From Anaerococcus hydrogenalis DSM 7454 (GTDB lineage Bacteria > Bacillota > Clostridia > Tissierellales > Peptoniphilaceae): a stretch of DNA of 64,000 bases. Shown here in pieces: positions 44,338-54,103 of this stretch; the stretch's first letter is position 1, and each line of letters begins with the position of its first letter. Where the stretch lies: positions 1 to 64,000 of the forward strand of contig NZ_ABXA01000003.1 of the NCBI RefSeq assembly GCF_000173355.1. The letters are read 5' to 3'. A program made the translations under genes and the position numbers. The notes below the pieces were generated by a model, which did not search any database, was not told where the DNA came from, and worked only from the letters and a program-made list of their open reading frames with translations.

Positions 44338-45296
44338 CTATTTTGACAATTTATTTGCTAATGCGTATAGACCTTCGTTAAAGTCGCCTTTTATTGAAAC
44401 AGCTTCATCTAGGCTTACTTGAGTAATTTTACCACCTGTATATCCTAGTGCAATATTTGTTTTTCTTCTTTTAATAATTCAACGGCCTTTGCACCCATAA
44501 TTGATCCTAGTAGCCTATCAGTTGCTGATGGTGATCCACCTCTTTGGACGTGACCTAAAACTGTAACTTTAGTTTCAACACCACTTCTTTCCTCAACTTC
44601 TTTTGCTACTGTATATGGATTGCCAACCCCTTCTGCAAGAACTATTAGGTGGTGTAATTTTCCTCTTTTTCTACCATGGTTTACTTTTTCAACTATTTCA
44701 TCGATTGAAAACTTATGCTCAGGAACTATTATTGATTCTGCTCCACCAGCAAGTCCTGAAAATAGAGCTAAATCTCCACAGTTACGTCCCATAACTTCAA
44801 TTACAACTGCTCTACCGTGAGATGAAGAAGTATCTCTTAATTTTCCAATTGCATCTGTAACTGTTTCAATTGCAGTAAAAAATCCAATTGTAAAATCAGT
44901 ATATCCCATATCATTATCAATAGTTCCTGGAATACCTATAGCTTTAATTCCCAAATCACTAAGGGCCTTTGCTCCCTTATATGATCCATCTCCACCGATT
45001 ACAATAAGTCCTTCAATTCCATAGTCTCTAAGAATTTGAGCACCTCTTTTTTGACCTTCTGCATGCTTAAATTCTGTAGATCTTGCTGTTCCTAGAATTG
45101 TACCACCCTTATGTATGATGTCTGCTACTGATGATACGTTCATTTCATATATATCACCTTTCATAAGTCCATCATAACCATTTCTAATTCCTTTAATTCT
45201 CATTCCATTGTTTAGGGCTGTTCTTACTGCAGCTCTAATCGCTGAATTCATTCCTGGTGCATCTCCACCACTAGTAAGTATACCTATTGTCTTCAT
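44338..45296 (-). CDS. pfkA: 6-phosphofructokinase (one frameshift near the end)
   Basis: ATP-dependent phosphorylation of fructose 6-phosphate. Motifs: [27 protein letters not shown], and [10 protein letters not shown] with the catalytic aspartate in TIDND. The first frame stops after KEEKQILH at 44445. Adding one base to the five-T run at about 44460-44464 restores [14 protein letters not shown]...ALANKLSK ending at TAG 44338-44340, for the usual ~319 residues. The break removes a conserved part and is most likely a sequence error. It lies between dnaE and pyk. Confidence 0.93.
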
Positions 45297-45306
45297 AGTA
45301 TCTCCT

Positions 45307-48300
45307 TTAATTTAATTTAACATTATCCTTTCCAATCTTTAACTTTAGATAATTTATTATATCTGAATTTTGATCAATCCACAAACTTTCATCAAGCTTG
45401 ACTGTCTTTTTCTTGTCAGTAAAATAAATTATCACGGGCGTTGTGCCATGATTATCTAATAAATCTTTTCGTATCTTATTATACCTTATATAATCCATTT
45501 TTATATATAAATTTTTAAAAGAATTTTCATCTATCTCTTTTATATTTGATACAATCAATTTCAACTCATCATCACTTGATTGAAGATTTCCCTTAACCAT
45601 AACTAGTGTATCATTTTCAACAACATTTCTAAAATCTTTATAGATGTTTGGAAAAATTATCATCTCTATTGATCCATACATATCCTCAAGCGTAGAAAAA
45701 GCCATTAAGGTATTTTTTTTAGTCATAGTTTCAGATTTGTTTGTAATTACTCCAGCCATTACTACTTCTTTATTATCATATTTATCAAGATCAATTGGCC
45801 TTAATTCACTTAAAATTTCTGTTGAAAAATTTGTATATTTTTTTACCCTATCACTAAGTGAGTTTAGAGGGTGGTCTGATATATAAAAACCTAAAACCTC
45901 CTTTTCAAGACTAAGTTTTTGCTTATTTTTGTATTCATTTACAGGAGGAAATTTTATATCATCTTGTTCGTTTTGATCTTTTTGGTCAAAATCAAGTAGG
46001 TTCATTTGTCCTTTTAGATTTACTTTTTCATTGTCATGGATTGATTGAAGGGCTGTTTCATGAACTGCTATTAGTTCTGATCTTTTGTAACCAAGTGAAT
46101 CAAAGGCACCTGATTTTATTAAAGATTCTAGGGCTTTTTTATTTAAGGCTGTTGGATCATTTGCTTCAATTCTTTCTAGAAAATCTTTAAAGGTCTTATA
46201 TTTTTTCTCATCCCTAATTTTTACTATCAAATCTATAAGATTATCACCAACATTTTTTATAGCAGACATTCCAAAAATTATTTTATTTTTTTCAGCTATA
46301 AACCTTCTTTCAGATTTATTTATATCTGGTGGAACAATTTCTATCCCCAATCTTTTAGCCTCTGATATATAAAGATATACCTTGGAGCTATCTCCCATTA
46401 TAGATGTTAATAAATTTGCCATATATTCTTCTTTGAAATAGCATTTTAAGTATGCAGTTTGGATAGCAACCAAAGAATATGCAGCAGAGTGTGATTTGTT
46501 AAAGGCGTATTTTGCAAAAGATATCATTTCATCATAAATCTTGTTGGCATTTTTTTCTGAAATTCCATTGTTTACACAACCTAAAACTTCATAATTTCCC
46601 TTTGCATCTTTTTTCCCATGGACAAATATTTCCCTATTTGCCTCCATTACGCTCATTTTCTTCTTACTCATAGCTCGTCTTAAATTATCAGCTTCTCCTA
46701 GAGAAAAACCTGCAAGTTGTTGAACTATTTGCATAACTTGCTCTTGGTAGACAATTATTCCATAAGTAACTTCAAGGATTGGCTTTAAGGATGGGTCTAT
46801 ATAAGATACATTTTGTGGGTGCATTTTATTTTTTATATAATTTGGTATTTGATCCATTGGACCTGGTCTAAAAAGCGAATTTGCGGCAACCAAATCGTCA
46901 AATCTTGTTGGCTTTAAGTTTTTCAAAAAATTTCTCATCCCTGCAGATTCAAATTGAAATATTCCAATGGTCTCCGCCTTTCTAAATTGTTCAAGAACTT
47001 TAGGGTCATTTTCATCAATATTATCCAAATTTATATCTATATTTTTATATTTTTTAACATCTTTTATGGTATCTTGAATTACTGTAAGGTTTCTAAGTCC
47101 CAAAAAATCCATTTTTAATAGGCCTAGTTCTTCTATTTCAGTCATATTAAATTGGGTAACTATTTGGTCATTTGAAAGTGCGAGTGGGACAATATCAGTC
47201 AAAATTTCTTTACTAATTACAACACCTGCAGCATGAATTGAGGTATGTCTTGGAAGATTTTCTATATTTCTTGCCGTATCAATCATTCTTTTCGTCTCTA
47301 CGTCATTTTCATATTCGTAGGCTAATTTTTCTGTATTTTCAAGAGCCTTATCAATGGTCATTCCTATAGCTTGGGGAATCAATTTGGCAATTTTGTCGAC
47401 TTTTTTAAAGGAAATATCCATTACCCTTCCTACATCTCTTATAGCATTTCTTGCCTTCATCCTTCCAAATGTCACAATTTGTGAAACGTGGTCTTTTCCA
47501 TAAAGATCATATACATAGTCTACAACCCTATCCCTATTTTCATAGCAAAAATCTATATCTATATCGGGCATGGACACTCTTTCTGGGTTTAAAAAATCTT
47601 TCAAAAAGTAAATTGTATTTGATTGGATCAATTTGTGTAATATCTAGGGCATAAGAAATTATAGATCCTGCAGCAGAACCTCTTCCTGGTCCTACTGCAA
47701 TTTTATTATCCTTTGCATATCTTACAAAATCCCAAACTATCAAAAAATAATCAACATAGCCCATATTATTTATTACAGAAATTTCTTTTTCAGCTCTTTT
47801 TTGAATTTTTTCATCAACTTTTCCGTATTTTTTTGCAAGTCCCTTATTTACCAAATATTTTAAATAGTCTAAATTTGTCATATTCTCTGGAACTTTTGTA
47901 AAGTATGGAAGATGGGGATTGTGAAATTCTAATTTCACATTGCACATATCTGCTATTTTTTGACTGTTTTCATAGGCTCTTGGAAAATCTTTAAAAATTT
48001 CACTCATCATTTGCTGATCTTTTAGATAGAATTCATCACATGGCATCTTCATCCTTTTTTCATCTTCTAAAAAAGAGCCTGTTTGTATACAAGATAAAAC
48101 GTCTTGGTAGAAGGAATCATTTTTTTCTACATAATGGACATCATTTGTACAGACCATTTCAATTTTTAAATCTTCATGAATTTTTAGTAAGTTTTGATTT
48201 ACTATTTTTTGTTCTTTTAATCCGTGATTTTGAATTTCTAAGTAAAAATTTTCCCTACCAAACAAGTCTAAATATTTTTGGGCTGTTTGATAGGCTTTTT

Positions 48301-48757
48301 CTATATCATTTTCTAAAATCCTTTGGTTTATTTCTCCATTTAAGCAGGCAGAAAGGGCGATTATATCATCCTTATATTCTTCTAAAACTTCAAAGTCAAT
48401 TCTTGGTTTATAGTAAAACCCTTCTGTGTAGGCCTTTGACACTATTTTTATTAGATTTTGATAGCCCTTATTGTTTTTTGCCAATAGTATTAAGTGATAA
48501 TATCTTTTATTTTGAGGATTTTTTATCTTATGATCATTTTCACTTACATAAACTTCACATCCTATTATGGGTTTTATCCCATTATCTTGACATTTTTTAT
48601 AAAATTCTATAACCCCATACATATTTCCATGGTCTGTTATGGCACATGAATTCATCTTATATTCTTTTAATTTTTCCATTAATTTATCTATCTTGGTAAA
48701 GCCATCCAAAAGAGAATATTCGGTATGAAGGTGGAGGTGGGTAAAATTATTTGTCAT
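45307..48757 (-). CDS. dnaE: DNA polymerase III alpha subunit DnaE (one frameshift)
   Basis: About 1150 residues over two frames. The N-terminal PHP domain begins [16 protein letters not shown], followed by [16 protein letters not shown]. After LLFERF the frame is lost at the six-A run 47591-47596; with five the protein continues [20 protein letters not shown], which holds the catalytic PDxDxD aspartates. Then come [26 protein letters not shown], finger and helix-hairpin-helix regions, and a C-terminal OB-fold ([13 protein letters not shown]). It is a replicative polymerase, essential in low-GC Firmicutes, so a true break is improbable. Its start overlaps the whiA stop. Confidence 0.93.
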
Positions 48758-49674
48758 TAATCCTCACTTTCTGCAAGTTTTATAAGTTTTTGTAACCTAT
48801 AATTCACCTTTGCCTTGGAAAGGGCTGGTGTCATCATTTTTCCTAATTCTTCTAGGGAAATGTAGGGATAAGTTAGTCTAAGTTCTGATATTTCTTGTAA
48901 GTCTTCAGATAAATTTTCTAAAATATTCTTATCTTTTAATTTATTTATGGCATCAATCTGCCTAAAGGCTGCCTTTACAGTCCTATCTATATTTGCCTTA
49001 TCAAAATTTGTCTGCCTATTTATGTCATTTCTTATTGATTTCATTGCTCTAACATTTTCAAGGTCAAAAAGAGACTTATTAGCCCCAATAATAGCCAAAA
49101 AATCTGATATTTTATCTGAATCTTTTATATAAACACAATATAGGTCATTTCTTAAGTTTAATTTAGGATTTATAGAAAAATCTTCCATAATTTTTCCAAT
49201 TAATAGGGCCTCTTCTTTTTGTTGGAGATTTATCTCAAGATTATAGCCCCTATAAGGATCGTTTATTGAGCCTTTTAATAAAAAAGCTAACTTTAAAATT
49301 ATCTTTTTTTGCTCCCTTGTTTTCAAATTCTCATAAAATTTTTCCATTTCGTAAAGATCATACTGATCAGCAAGTTTTAAAATCTTATCAGAAACAAGGC
49401 TATCTTCTACTAAAACTATAAATGACCTATCCTTTGAGAATTTTCTCTTATTTTGTATCTCCATAGCCGGAGAATACTTATATTTTTCTTTTATAATTTT
49501 ATAAATATATCTTGCCTCTATATTTTCACTAGCCTTAAATAAAATTTGGTAAGAATTTTTAACAATCCTAATAGAGCCTTGAAAATAAAAGTAGGCTAAT
49601 AGTTCCATATCAATCTCTTTATATTCAGGCTCTTTTTTTAATATTTCTTTTTTACATCTTTTTGAAAAAGACAT
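48757..49674 (-). CDS. whiA: WhiA-family DNA-binding protein
   Basis: 305 residues. The N-terminal part resembles a degenerate LAGLIDADG homing endonuclease fold ([15 protein letters not shown] ... [20 protein letters not shown]). The C-terminal helix-turn-helix contains [20 protein letters not shown], then [12 protein letters not shown]. WhiA proteins act in cell division and chromosome segregation in Firmicutes. The ATG at 49674 is chosen (GAGAG 7 nt upstream; the codon before it is TTG). The order rapZ-phosphatase-whiA-dnaE is compact, and rapZ-whiA linkage is common in this phylum. Confidence 0.92.
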   Translation of the reverse strand: MSFSKRCKKEILKKEPEYKEIDMELLAYFYFQGSIRIVKNSYQILFKASENIEARYIYKIIKEKYKYSPAMEIQNKRKFSKDRSFIVLVEDSLVSDKILKLADQYDLYEMEKFYENLKTREQKKIILKLAFLLKGSINDPYRGYNLEINLQQKEEALLIGKIMEDFSINPKLNLRNDLYCVYIKDSDKISDFLAIIGANKSLFDLENVRAMKSIRNDINRQTNFDKANIDRTVKAAFRQIDAINKLKDKNILENLSEDLQEISELRLTYPYISLEELGKMMTPALSKAKVNYRLQKLIKLAESED

Positions 49675-49685
49675 CAAATCACTCT

Positions 49686-50408
49686 CTATTCAATCATTTT
49701 TTCTTTTAATTTCTTAAATGTTTTTTTATCAATTCCAACTTTTTCTAGGTAGGTTTCTATATTTTTATATTTATTTTCAACATAGTCCATGGCTTCTTTC
49801 ATATTATATGGACTTGTAATTCTAAAAATCGATTCTGCCTCATCAGCTTCAAACCTATCTATATAACCTAAATTTGCTGATGAGACTTCATAATCAGCCA
49901 TAATAATTTCTCTTGATGATTTTGCTAATAAAAGAAGAATCATAGAAATTATTCCAGTCCTATCCTTTCCTTCTTGGCAGTGATACAAGACACGTCCATC
50001 AGCATCTGCCATTATTTCAAGAATTTCTTTGACAGCCGAGAAATTGTCTATCAAGTAAGAGTAAGAATTTCCAATAGAAATTTTTCTTTCAATAATATTT
50101 TGTATATCTTCTTGTTTCATTGGCCAAGGCATAAGGGAAATTTGCTTATAGGAAAAATTGTTTTTTATAATTTCAATTTTCTCACCCTTATTTTTTGTCT
50201 CTTCCTCTCTTCTTAAATCGATTATTGTAGATACATTTAAATCTTTTAGTAAAGCCATATCATTTTCTGTAAGACTATCTAGATTTGCACTTCTTATAAA
50301 AGAATCCCAGGAAGTAATCTCTCCATCATGAGTTGGGTATCCTCCCAAACTCCTGGCATTTTTAATATTCTCAAAGGGTAAGATTTTTAAATACTTTATT
50401 TTTTCCAT
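49686..50408 (-). CDS. Tyrosine-protein phosphatase (Y_phosphatase3 / lipid phosphatase-like)
   Basis: 240 residues. The catalytic P-loop is HCQEGKDRTG (the CX5R form with lysine and aspartate as in the Mycobacterium PtpB/LipA and phosphoinositide-type group). The N-terminal NARSLGGYPT and STIIDLRREEET blocks are characteristic of this family. It hydrolyses phosphotyrosine or phospholipid phosphates; the natural substrate is unknown. It overlaps rapZ by 13 bp, an unusual insertion between rapZ and whiA that may be lineage-specific. Confidence 0.88.
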   Translation of the reverse strand: MEKIKYLKILPFENIKNARSLGGYPTHDGEITSWDSFIRSANLDSLTENDMALLKDLNVSTIIDLRREEETKNKGEKIEIIKNNFSYKQISLMPWPMKQEDIQNIIERKISIGNSYSYLIDNFSAVKEILEIMADADGRVLYHCQEGKDRTGIISMILLLLAKSSREIIMADYEVSSANLGYIDRFEADEAESIFRITSPYNMKEAMDYVENKYKNIETYLEKVGIDKKTFKKLKEKMIE

Positions 50409-51250
50409 TTTTCCCTATCCCTATGTTTTTTTACTACAATATAATCGCTATCTTTCAAAAGCTCATATATTTTTTCGCACATATAAACTGACCTATGCTG
50501 GCCACCAGTACAACCAAATCCTATAGATATAGAATTTTTGCCTTCTTTTATAAAATAAGGAATTAATTTGGTCAAATTTTCATAAACTATATTTTTAAAA
50601 TCATTTGCAATTTCAAATTTATCAAGATATTCCTGTAACTTTTTATCACTACCATTTAGGTGTTTTAATTCCTTTATATAAAAAGGATTTGGCAAAAATC
50701 TCAAATCAAATACAACATCAACATCCAGGCTTAGACCGTTTTTGTAACCAAAAGAAAATAAATTTATGATGAAATTTTCCTTTTTTTCAGAAACATCTAA
50801 AATTACCTTTCTAAGGTCTTTATTATTATAGTTACTAGTGTCAATTATTAAATCAGCTAACTTTTCGACACTCTTTAATTCTTTTTTCTCTTTTTTAAGC
50901 CCATCTTCTACATCACCAAAAGATCCTAAGGGGTGAGGACGCCTAAGCTCATTATATCTTTTCATTATTATTTCATCTTGGCTTGTAAGATAAATTATTT
51001 TGGTATCCTCATTTATTTTTTTAAGATTTTCAAGATTTTTAACTAAGTTTTTATCTACTTCCATAGACCTAAAATCAACTACACAAGCAAGTTTATCAAT
51101 AGGATTATCCTGGGACATATTTAATTTAATAAAAGATTCAATCAGGCTTGATGGGACATTATCCATGGCATAATAATCAAGATCTTCAAAAATTCTAAGG
51201 GCAGTAGTCTTTCCAGAACCACTAAGACCTGTTATAATTTTTACCTTCAT
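50396..51250 (-). CDS. rapZ: RNase adapter / nucleotide-binding protein RapZ (YvcJ)
   Basis: 284 residues. P-loop GLSGSGKTT near the N-terminus, DYYAMDNVP, VVDFRS, and the C-terminal GFGCTGGQHRSVYMCEKI block that defines the RapZ/YvcJ family. In Bacillus it hydrolyses nucleotides and is linked to competence and metabolism; in enterobacteria it controls GlmS through small RNAs. Its ATG overlaps the murB stop (TAATG), so it is translationally coupled to cell-wall synthesis. Confidence 0.95.
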   Translation of the reverse strand: MKVKIITGLSGSGKTTALRIFEDLDYYAMDNVPSSLIESFIKLNMSQDNPIDKLACVVDFRSMEVDKNLVKNLENLKKINEDTKIIYLTSQDEIIMKRYNELRRPHPLGSFGDVEDGLKKEKKELKSVEKLADLIIDTSNYNNKDLRKVILDVSEKKENFIINLFSFGYKNGLSLDVDVVFDLRFLPNPFYIKELKHLNGSDKKLQEYLDKFEIANDFKNIVYENLTKLIPYFIKEGKNSISIGFGCTGGQHRSVYMCEKIYELLKDSDYIVVKKHRDREKWKK

Positions 51251-52152
51251 TATTTCTCACCTATAACCTTAACTTCTCTTTCAAGTTTAAAACCTGTTTT
51301 TTCAAATACGATGCTTGCAACTTCTTCAATAAAATCAATCATTTCATTGTAAGTTGCATCCCCATTATTTATCAAAAATCCACAATGCTTTTCACTTACT
51401 TGGCAATCTCCTTTTTTATATCCCCTAAGCCCGCATTCATCAATTAACTTTGATGCGTAGGAGCCCACTGGTCTTTTAAAAGTTGATCCAGCTGATTTTT
51501 TTTCTAAAGGTTGTTTTGTAACCCTTCTATTTGTAAAATCATTATATTTTTCATTAATTTCTTCTTGATTTCCCTCTTTAAGTTCAAAAATAGCTTCAGA
51601 AACAATTAAGTCATCATCAAAGACTTTTGAATGTCTATAAGAAAAATCCATATCTTGGTTAGAAAGTTCAATTATTTGACCATCTCTTGAAATTAATTTA
51701 ACACTTTTTATAATATCTTTCATCTCAACACCATAGGCACCCGCATTCATTGCAACAGCTCCGCCTACAGTTCCTGGGATTCCTGATACTTCTTCCATAC
51801 CTGTCAAAGAATTTTTGAAAGAAAACTTGCTAGCTTCAGATAAGAGAGCACCAGCACTAACCTTTAAAAGATTTCCATCTACTGAAATCCTATTATAATT
51901 TTTAGAAATTATTATAACACAGCCCCTAATCCCCTTATCGGTGACCAAAATATTTGTACCATTTCCAATAATTGTAGTTTTTATATTATTTGCCTTACTA
52001 AATTTAATCAAATCTACAAGTTGATATTCATCTTCAACCTCAACCAAAACATCGGCACATCCCCCAATGCCAAAATTTGTATAATTTTTTAGTTTTTCAT
52101 TAAATTTAATAATTCCAAAATCTTTTCCTTCATACAATGATTTATAATCCAT
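51250..52152 (-). CDS. murB: UDP-N-acetylenolpyruvoylglucosamine reductase MurB
   Basis: 300 residues from ATG 52152 (GAAGGAG upstream); a longer in-phase reading to 52374 runs through the promoter and across rpmB and is spurious. FAD-binding blocks NYTNFGIGGCADVLVEVED and TIIGNGTNILVTDKG; NAGAYGVEM; SYRHSKVF; catalytic serine in KSAGSTFKRP; and the final glutamate region. It reduces the enolpyruvyl ether to UDP-MurNAc using NADPH. It is a type II enzyme by the absence of the extra loop. It is divergent from rpmB. Confidence 0.95.
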   Translation of the reverse strand: MDYKSLYEGKDFGIIKFNEKLKNYTNFGIGGCADVLVEVEDEYQLVDLIKFSKANNIKTTIIGNGTNILVTDKGIRGCVIIISKNYNRISVDGNLLKVSAGALLSEASKFSFKNSLTGMEEVSGIPGTVGGAVAMNAGAYGVEMKDIIKSVKLISRDGQIIELSNQDMDFSYRHSKVFDDDLIVSEAIFELKEGNQEEINEKYNDFTNRRVTKQPLEKKSAGSTFKRPVGSYASKLIDECGLRGYKKGDCQVSEKHCGFLINNGDATYNEMIDFIEEVASIVFEKTGFKLEREVKVIGEK

Positions 52153-52246
52153 AAACACTCCTTCTAACTTACTAAAATCTAATCTTATTATACTCTTATT
52201 TGATTTTTTGTCCGTTTTTCTATATAATAGCAAGTAGCGATTATAT

Positions 52247-52275
52247 TTGTAAATTTTTAATAAATTTGGTATAAT
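52247..52275 (+). promoter_or_regulatory. Promoter of rpmB
   Basis: -35 TTGTAA (52247-52252), 17-bp spacer ending TGG, -10 TATAAT (52270-52275): an extended -10 promoter. The rpmB GGAGG (52299-52303 region) and ATG follow 35 bp later. Confidence 0.75.
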
Positions 52276-52310
52276 AACTAAGATAAAATTAAGACTTGGA
52301 GGTGTAAAGT

Positions 52311-52499
52311 ATGGCAAGAGAATGTGATATCTGTGGAAAAGGTACAAAATTTGGAAACAAAGTAACTTTCTCACACAGAAGACTAAATAGAAACTTTAAA
52401 CCAAACGTTCATAAATTAAGAGCTAAAATTAATGGAAGCGTAAAAACAATCAACGTTTGTACAAAATGTATAAAAAGCGGTAAAGTAGAAAAAGCTTAA
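52311..52499 (+). CDS. rpmB: 50S ribosomal protein L28
   Basis: 62 residues, the normal length. MARECDICGKGTKFGNKVTF and SHRRLNRNFKPNVH are the L28 core. It retains a four-cysteine zinc-binding form (CDIC near the start and CTKC near the end), as opposed to zinc-free paralogues induced by zinc limitation. It is the only plus-strand gene in the right third of the window, with its own promoter and terminator. Confidence 0.97.
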   Translation: MARECDICGKGTKFGNKVTFSHRRLNRNFKPNVHKLRAKINGSVKTINVCTKCIKSGKVEKA

Positions 52500-52510
52500 T
52501 AGAAATTTTA

Positions 52511-52533
52511 TAGTGCTAAAAGCACTATTTTTT
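52511..52533 (+). terminator. Intrinsic terminator of rpmB
   Basis: TAGTGCT pairs with AGCACTA around AAA, followed by six T. Confidence 0.92.
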
Positions 52534-52542
52534 CATTAAAAA

Positions 52543-52575
52543 AAGAAAGTAGCCTTGAACTACTTTCTTTTTTTT
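52543..52575 (-). terminator. Bidirectional terminator between rpmB and rpe
   Basis: AAGAAAGTAG pairs with CTACTTTCTT around CCTTGAA, with A-run before and T-run after, so it works in both directions. It marks the end of the smc-to-rpe operon. Confidence 0.9.
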
Positions 52576-52583
52576 AATTTCTT

Positions 52584-53246
52584 TTATTCATTTATTATCT
52601 CATAATATTTATTTACTTGCTCTATTATAGAATTTTCCTTGTGGGAGAAAATGTCAGATCCACTAACAACGACATCTACTCCTGCATCTATAACTTTTTT
52701 CAAATTATGATCTTTAATTCCACCATCAACTTCAATTAAGCATGATAGATTATTATCATCTATATAAGACCTTAATTTTTGAATTTTTCCAATAGAATTT
52801 TTAATAAAACTTTGTCCACCAAAACCTGGTTCTACACTCATTACCAAACATAAGTCAATTTTTTCAAGGTAAGGAATAATTTTTTCTATGTCGGTTTTTG
52901 GTTTAAAACTTAATCCAACTTTTAGACCAGAATCTTTGATTTTTTCAATAGTTTCATCCAAATTTGAACATGCTTCATAGTGAACAGTTATAAGGTCAGC
53001 TCCACTTTTTTTAAACTGATCAATATATCTAATTGGTTCATCAATCATAAGGTGGGTATCAAAAATAAAATCATTATCTTCACGAATCGCCTTGATAATT
53101 GGAAAACCGAAAGAAATATTTGGAACGAATTTTCCATCCATAATATCAAGGTGTAAATATTTTACCTTTGTCTTTTTCAATTGGTCTAAATCATTTTGCA
53201 AATTAGCAAAATTTGCCGATAAAACTGATGGGGATATTTCTACCAT
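52584..53246 (-). CDS. rpe: Ribulose-phosphate 3-epimerase
   Basis: 220 residues, a TIM barrel. It interconverts ribulose 5-phosphate and xylulose 5-phosphate in the pentose-phosphate pathway. Motifs: ISPSVLSANFANL, the metal-binding HLDIMDGKFVPNISFG, DTHLMI, VHYEA, MSVEPGFGGQ and VDGGI with VSGSDIF. It overlaps rsgA by 7 bp, and the prkC-rsgA-rpe order is conserved in Firmicutes. Confidence 0.96.
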   Translation of the reverse strand: MVEISPSVLSANFANLQNDLDQLKKTKVKYLHLDIMDGKFVPNISFGFPIIKAIREDNDFIFDTHLMIDEPIRYIDQFKKSGADLITVHYEACSNLDETIEKIKDSGLKVGLSFKPKTDIEKIIPYLEKIDLCLVMSVEPGFGGQSFIKNSIGKIQKLRSYIDDNNLSCLIEVDGGIKDHNLKKVIDAGVDVVVSGSDIFSHKENSIIEQVNKYYEIINE

Positions 53247-54103
53247 GTTTGTCTCCTTTTTTTAATTTCTTCAAATAAAGTTAAATAATTCTCATATCTT
53301 GTTTTTTCAATTATGTTTTTAGATAAGTCATCTTTAACCTTACATTTAGGTTCATTAATATGGTTACAATCCTTAAACTTGCAAGAATTGTTATCAAATT
53401 CTCTAAAACAATATTTCAAATCTTTTTCATCATCGATAAAGTCTATATCAAAACTATCAAATCCAGGTGTATCAAAAATGTTTGTATTTTTTTCTAGATT
53501 AAATATCTCAACATGTCTTGTTGTATTTTTACCTCTTTTTGATTTTTCCGAAATTGAGCCAATTTCAATATCTTTTTCAACTAAGTTAGATAAAAATGTA
53601 GACTTGCCAACACCGGAAGATCCAGAAACAGCTGAAGTTTTTCCTCTTAATATTTCTAAAATCTCAGATTCAGGAAAATCCTTATAATTGTCTATAAAAA
53701 TTAATTTATAACCAATTTTTTCATACATTTTTATAAAATCTAAATCTTTTTTATCAGCCAAATCTTTTTTCGAAACAATAATTATAACATCTACATTTAT
53801 ATATTCACACATAGATATGTACTTATCGATATTAAAAAGATTTAAACTAGGATTTTTTATAGTTATAAAATATAAAATTTGGTCAATATTTGCAATATTA
53901 GGTCTTTTAATTTGATTTTTTCTATCTAAAATTTTCGTAATATAACCTTTAGAATATTCAGTAACATCAAATTCAACATTATCACCAACCAGGGGCTTTA
54001 TATTTTTATTTCTAAAAACGCCCCTAGCCTTACACATATAGCTTTTTTCATCACTTAACACATAATATATTTCTTTTTGAGATTTTATAATTTTACCAAT
54101 CAT
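53240..54103 (-). CDS. rsgA: Ribosome small-subunit-dependent GTPase RsgA
   Basis: 287 residues. An N-terminal OB-fold is followed by a circularly permuted GTPase: G4-like VSKKDL comes before G1 GSSGVGKS and G3 DTPGF. The C-terminal zinc site shows C-x(6)-C-x-H-x(5)-C (FDNNSCKFKDCNHINEPKC). It assists late 30S subunit maturation. It overlaps prkC (ATGA). Confidence 0.95.
   Translation of the reverse strand: MIGKIIKSQKEIYYVLSDEKSYMCKARGVFRNKNIKPLVGDNVEFDVTEYSKGYITKILDRKNQIKRPNIANIDQILYFITIKNPSLNLFNIDKYISMCEYINVDVIIIVSKKDLADKKDLDFIKMYEKIGYKLIFIDNYKDFPESEILEILRGKTSAVSGSSGVGKSTFLSNLVEKDIEIGSISEKSKRGKNTTRHVEIFNLEKNTNIFDTPGFDSFDIDFIDDEKDLKYCFREFDNNSCKFKDCNHINEPKCKVKDDLSKNIIEKTRYENYLTLFEEIKKRRQTW

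Noticed and set aside
47540-47631. Programmed frameshift or split dnaE (two genes)
   Set aside because: The break falls in a plain A-run within the catalytic domain, with no slippery heptamer plus structure noticed, and many other genes here have the same type of error.
52153-52374. 74-residue N-terminal extension of MurB
   Set aside because: It crosses the divergent rpmB gene and both promoters and is not MurB-like; ATG 52152 has a good ribosome-binding site.
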